Source of the DNA: Bacteroides stercorirosoris
GTDB lineage: Bacteria; Bacteroidota; Bacteroidia; Bacteroidales; Bacteroidaceae
Direction: 5' to 3'
NCBI RefSeq assembly: GCF_900142015.1
Contig: NZ_FQZN01000002.1
Coordinates: 62,001 to 126,000, forward strand
Length of the DNA: 64,000 nt
Shown here: positions 61,172-64,000 of the stretch, piece after piece
How positions within the stretch are numbered: the stretch's first letter is position 1
Layout: every line of letters starts with the position of its first letter
Made by a program: the position numbers and the translations under genes
Notes under the pieces: generated by a model
Seen by the model: only the letters and a program-made list of their open reading frames with translations
Databases searched by the model: none
Told to the model about the DNA's origin: nothing

Positions 61172-61732
61172 TTATTGCAAATCCGTTATCGCTTCCCGCA
61201 ATTCCTTTACACCACGCCATGCTCTGAGGAACAATCGAAGCCCGATCAGCAATCCAACGCCAAGCCCCGTCCACGCACCTATCAGCATATAGGGGTCACC
61301 GAATTCCGACATATCCCAAAGCATACTCACCAGCAAAGGTATAGCGCACGCCACACTTACGGCTATCCCAACTTTGAAAGAGATGTGAAAGCGGTTTTCT
61401 GCCAGACAAATCTCACGCACAGTCAGTTTCAGACAGTCAATCCGTTTCAGCAATAGCCACCACGTGAATTGGCGGGCTACGATTACAGCCACAAACACAA
61501 ACAGCAATATCCACGTCAGCAGACTAAAGCCGTAACTATCATGACGTCCTAAGATCCAAAGAAGGACAGGCAAAACAATCACCAGCATCATGAACCGCTT
61601 CAGAATGCGTTCTCTCACCTGTTGTAGTTTACTGTTTACAGTGTTATTCTTTTGCTGGCGCTGCTCCATCTCCAACCGTCCCAGTCTTTCTTCCATTATA
61701 TTCCAATTTTTCTTCAATTCTTCCAGTTCCAT
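61172..61732 (-). CDS. Membrane protein partnered with ECF sigma factor
   Basis: 186 aa. An N-terminal coiled coil (LEELKKNWNIMEERLGRLEME) precedes four membrane helices (the first about 47-63, then FVFVAVIVARQFTWWLL and two more). It has no ZAS or other anti-sigma motif. Position 12 nt after a sigma factor and a cytoplasmic coiled coil suggest it is its anti-sigma or sensor partner. That is inference. Confidence 0.75.
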   Translation of the reverse strand: MELEELKKNWNIMEERLGRLEMEQRQQKNNTVNSKLQQVRERILKRFMMLVIVLPVLLWILGRHDSYGFSLLTWILLFVFVAVIVARQFTWWLLLKRIDCLKLTVREICLAENRFHISFKVGIAVSVACAIPLLVSMLWDMSEFGDPYMLIGAWTGLGVGLLIGLRLFLRAWRGVKELREAITDLQ

Positions 61733-61744
61733 AGTCCGTATCGT

Positions 61745-62233
61745 TTAGCTATTCGCTTGTTTGGTTAGTTTATCCTTGATTCGTTTCAGTTTTGAGGCAA
61801 CGGTATTGCGCGGCACACCGACAATCTCCGCAATCTCTTCGTAAGAGTTTTCATCCAGCCACAACAGGATGACGGCACGTTCAAACTTGTCCAATCCCGC
61901 AATGAGGCGGTACATCTCTTTCAGTCGCCGGGTGGTTTCATTATCCTCCGCTTCGAGACCGTAGAGAGAATCGAGTGAAGTATGTTCACCGCGGCGCTGC
62001 TGCTGGCGATAGAAAGAGATACAGGTGTTCAGACCTACGCGGTAAATCCACGAGGAAGGTTTGCCTTTTCCTTCATATCCGTCGAAGCCCCGCCAAAGGT
62101 TTATCACAACTTCCTGATAGAGATCTTTAAAATTGTCCCCATCCGTGGCATACATATAGCAGATTTTATAAATCACCCGCTTGTACTCCTCGATGAGGGA
62201 AGTGAACTGTTTTTCTTTCGTATTCTGTTCCAT
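61745..62233 (-). CDS. ECF-type RNA polymerase sigma factor
   Basis: 162 aa. Sigma-70 region 2 has DLYQEVVINLWRGFDGYEGKG and SSWIYRVGLNTCISFYRQ. Region 4 has RAVILLWLDENSYEEIAEIVG with VPRNTVASKLKRIKDKL as the HTH. It lacks region 1 and 3, as ECF factors do. It is first in a two-gene operon, ahead of the membrane partner. The -10/-35 of its regulon cannot be inferred from one site. Confidence 0.92.
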   Translation of the reverse strand: MEQNTKEKQFTSLIEEYKRVIYKICYMYATDGDNFKDLYQEVVINLWRGFDGYEGKGKPSSWIYRVGLNTCISFYRQQQRRGEHTSLDSLYGLEAEDNETTRRLKEMYRLIAGLDKFERAVILLWLDENSYEEIAEIVGVPRNTVASKLKRIKDKLTKQANS

Positions 62234-62328
62234 CTTAAGATAGTCTTTTGTACATAAGACGCCGGTTTAGGAGATTAGTTGCAAGAGGGGAGAAAAAATA
62301 TAGCCTGAGTTGTGGTGTTGCATCTGTG

Positions 62329-62548
62329 TTGCAACGTTGCTACACATACTTTGCTATACTACAGCATATACCTTGCAGTGATACTGCATATGTTTTGCAG
62401 TGACGCTGCATATGCTTTGCAGTGATACTGCACATGCTTTGCAGTGATGCTGCACATGCTTTGCAGTGATGCTGCACATGCTTTGCAGTAATACTGAACA
62501 TGCTTTGCAGTGATGCTGCACCTGTTTTGCAGTGAAACAGAATACCTT
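62329..62548. repeat. Intergenic array of ten 22-nt units (array B)
   Basis: Unit starts are at 62329, 62351, 62373, 62395, 62417, 62439, 62461, 62483, 62505 and 62527, each 22 nt apart. The best conserved unit is TTGCAGTGATGCTGCACATG plus CT, with the dyad TGCAG/CTGCA. The ends decay. The array lies in the roughly 1-kb gap before purM; this gap also holds a small ORF (62700), a palindrome (62976) and a promoter (63203). Confidence 0.93.
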
Positions 62549-62699
62549 TTCCTTATTTAATTTAGTTATGCGCTTTTCTGTTTATACCCGATATCAGTAG
62601 ACGTTTCTTTAGAATAGTATCCTGAACCAGTAGTCACTTCTTTCGAAATTATGCTGATAAAATAGACATAACCACATATAAAGAGAGATTATTCTATAT

Positions 62700-62876
62700 A
62701 TGAAAAATATGAAATACTCTTTTGATTCACAACCATATACTCCAAATAACAGCCTAAAAGTCAGTGCTGACAAAACGTTTGTCGTCACTTACAAACACTT
62801 TGTCGTCACTACCGTCAAACCCCGATTGGTAAATGGTTTAATGGCTATCAGTGCTGGAGTGTTGACAACTTATTAA
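62700..62876 (+). CDS. Possible 58-aa small protein with a 7-residue repeat
   Basis: ATG 62700 to TAA 62876 is open for 58 codons: MKNMKYSFDSQPYTPNNS, then KTFVVTYKHFVVTTVKPRL. The DNA repeat TTTGTCGTCACT starts at 62778 and again at 62799 (21 nt = 7 codons), giving FVVTYKH / FVVTTVK. A hairpin with T run lies 100 nt downstream. No promoter or family was recognised, so coding is uncertain. Confidence 0.3.
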   Translation: MKNMKYSFDSQPYTPNNSLKVSADKTFVVTYKHFVVTTVKPRLVNGLMAISAGVLTTY

Positions 62877-62975
62877 AAAAAACGTTGTTGAAACCCTGAG
62901 TTCAAGTTATAAAACACAGGGCGTCCGCTCAATAGTCTAAACAGTTTTTTTCTTATTAGGTTATGAATGAAACAG

Positions 62976-63042
62976 ATGATTATTGCGCAGCTCAAGGCTG
63001 AAAGGCTTAGGCTGCGCTAAATTATCATTTGATTCCTTTTTT
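62976..63042 (+). terminator. Hairpin with T run in the purM upstream gap
   Basis: ATGATTATT + GCGCAGC (62976-62991) pairs with GCTGCGC (63011-63017) + TAAATTATCAT. CCTTTTTT follows at 63035-63042. It would terminate a plus-strand transcript such as one over the small ORF at 62700. Confidence 0.5.
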
Positions 63043-63202
63043 ATCAGATTCAGTAACAATTGAAAAATAAAGATACAACGAAATACTCTATACTCCTACT
63101 CTGCCGAAAGAAAGATAAAAAGCAAGTATGTCCGGACTAAGGGAAGCAGCCTCTTTCGGGTAAATTCTTATGCAAACTCAAGGCTATAAGCAAAATAATC
63201 AC

Positions 63203-63210
63203 TACTTTTG
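63203..63210 (+). promoter_or_regulatory. -7 element for purM
   Basis: TACTTTTG (TAnnTTTG), 30 nt before ATG 63240. Confidence 0.6.
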
Positions 63211-63239
63211 CGCATTCAATTGAAAAAACATATCAACTC

Positions 63240-64000
63240 ATGAGTAACCAAAGATACATGATGCGCGGTGTCAGCGCCTCTAAAGAAGATGTGCACAATG
63301 CCATCAAGAACATCGACAAAGGAATCTTCCCGCAAGCTTTCTGCAAAATCATCCCCGATATTTTGGGCGGCGACCCGGAGTATTGCAACATCATGCATGC
63401 CGACGGTGCAGGTACCAAATCTTCGTTGGCCTACATGTACTGGAAAGAAACGGGTGACCTCTCCGTATGGAAAGGCATCGCACAGGATGCACTGATTATG
63501 AACATCGACGACCTGCTTTGTGTAGGTGCAGTAGATAACATCCTAGTGTCCTCCACCATCGGACGAAACAAATTGCTGATTCCGGGCGAAGTAATCTCCG
63601 CCATCATCAACGGTACGGACGAATTGCTTGCCGAACTCCGCGAGATGGGCGTAGGCGTATATGCCACGGGGGGTGAAACAGCCGATGTGGGCGACTTGGT
63701 GCGCACCATTATCGTAGACAGCACCGTGACTTGCCGCATGAAGCGCAGCGACGTGATTGACAACGCCAACATCCGTCCGGGCGACGTGATCGTAGGTATG
63801 GCTTCTTACGGACAAGCCACTTATGAGAAAGAATATAACGGTGGCATGGGCAGCAACGGCCTAACTTCTGCCCGTCATGATGTGTTCTCCAAGTATCTGG
63901 CAGAGAAATATCCCGAAAGTTATGACAAGGCAGTGCCCGAAGAACTGGTTTACAGCGGTGGTCTGAAGTTGACGGATGCCGTAGAAGGCAGCCCGCTGGA
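63240..64000 (+). CDS. purM: Phosphoribosylformylglycinamidine cyclo-ligase, N-terminal part (3' end outside window)
   Basis: ATG 63240 opens a frame that is still open at the window edge (253 codons). MMRGVSASKEDVHNAIKNID, the IMHADGAGTKSSL substrate loop, MNIDDLLCVGA, GGETADVG and GDVIVGMASYG follow the PurM order. It makes AIR from FGAM with ATP in purine synthesis. It has its own -7 element. Confidence 0.93.
   Translation, partial: MSNQRYMMRGVSASKEDVHNAIKNIDKGIFPQAFCKIIPDILGGDPEYCNIMHADGAGTKSSLAYMYWKETGDLSVWKGIAQDALIMNIDDLLCVGAVDNILVSSTIGRNKLLIPGEVISAIINGTDELLAELREMGVGVYATGGETADVGDLVRTIIVDSTVTCRMKRSDVIDNANIRPGDVIVGMASYGQATYEKEYNGGMGSNGLTSARHDVFSKYLAEKYPESYDKAVPEELVYSGGLKLTDAVEGSPL

Noticed and set aside
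62329..62548. CRISPR array
   Set aside because: There is no repeat-spacer alternation; units are contiguous at 22 nt and no cas genes are near. The same holds for the arrays at 19463, 51241, 47486 and 42740.

Overview
The window is a chromosomal segment from a Bacteroidales bacterium, most likely the genus Bacteroides. The case rests on five things: many TAnnTTTG promoter elements (the Bacteroides -7 consensus); Bacteroidetes-restricted families (DUF3256, DUF3575/DUF3868, type V pilins, DUF5715, an NspC-type polyamine enzyme); a PPDK-type phosphotransferase; an SDR-type mannonate oxidoreductase remnant; and tRNA genes without an encoded CCA. No prophage, CRISPR array, rRNA operon or intact insertion sequence was seen.

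Layout. 1-3.2 kb: end of ppdK, a short-sensor histidine kinase, a ThiE-like protein and superoxide dismutase. 3.4-10.6 kb: a five-gene unit of unrecognised proteins. It holds a single-pass membrane protein with a Sel1 repeat, a large membrane-hairpin/coiled-coil protein with an Asp-Leu-rich tail, two tandem paralogues, and a bactofilin-like beta-helix protein, and it ends at a good terminator. This is the best candidate for an undescribed system. 10.7-16.0 kb: a secreted YD-repeat protein, UvrD helicase and NspC. 16.1-16.8 kb: six tRNA genes (Gly-Leu-Leu-Gly-Leu-Gly) with an exact internal duplication, a textbook promoter and a terminator. 16.9-18.1 kb: a scar made of an ISL3-type transposase fragment and deleted remnants of uxuA and uxuB. 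18.1-20.5 kb: a GH109-like oxidoreductase, a 22-nt repeat array, a rod-shaped candidate ncRNA (6S-like) and two small orphan genes. 20.6-24.2 kb: an RNA-repair operon with a long structured leader (RtcB, ATP-dependent RNA ligase, HD-polynucleotide kinase). 24.3-26.5 kb: YitT, DUF3256 and free-Met-(R)-sulfoxide reductase.

26.6-38.0 kb: a complete type V (Mfa/Fim) pilus locus on the minus strand (DUF3575, DUF3868/OmpA-TPR, Mfa1-type stalk, Mfa2-type anchor, minor subunit, large tip protein). It is divergent from two tandem membrane-embedded AraC-type regulators. 38.0-48.3 kb: mostly housekeeping genes (EamA, TruA, NAD(P)HX repair, peptide deformylase, Tag), with an HXXEE membrane protein, an AraC regulator, an orphan SecD-P1-like secreted protein and a membrane-anchored retron-type reverse transcriptase. 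48.3-64.0 kb: peptide transporter, Hpt, Adk, Obg, PgeF, B3/B4 protein, M23 peptidase, PhoH, PurC, MenG/UbiE, AroE, an alpha/beta hydrolase, TPM-domain protein, LemA, an ECF sigma factor with a membrane partner, and the start of PurM.

A recurring feature no gene explains: several unrelated intergenic regions carry short-unit arrays with a fixed 22-nt period. The unit sequence differs at each locus, and most units contain a small dyad. They lie upstream of the next promoter or next to gene starts. Starts were moved downstream of the longest open frame in several genes where a family start, ribosome-binding site or promoter position argued for it.
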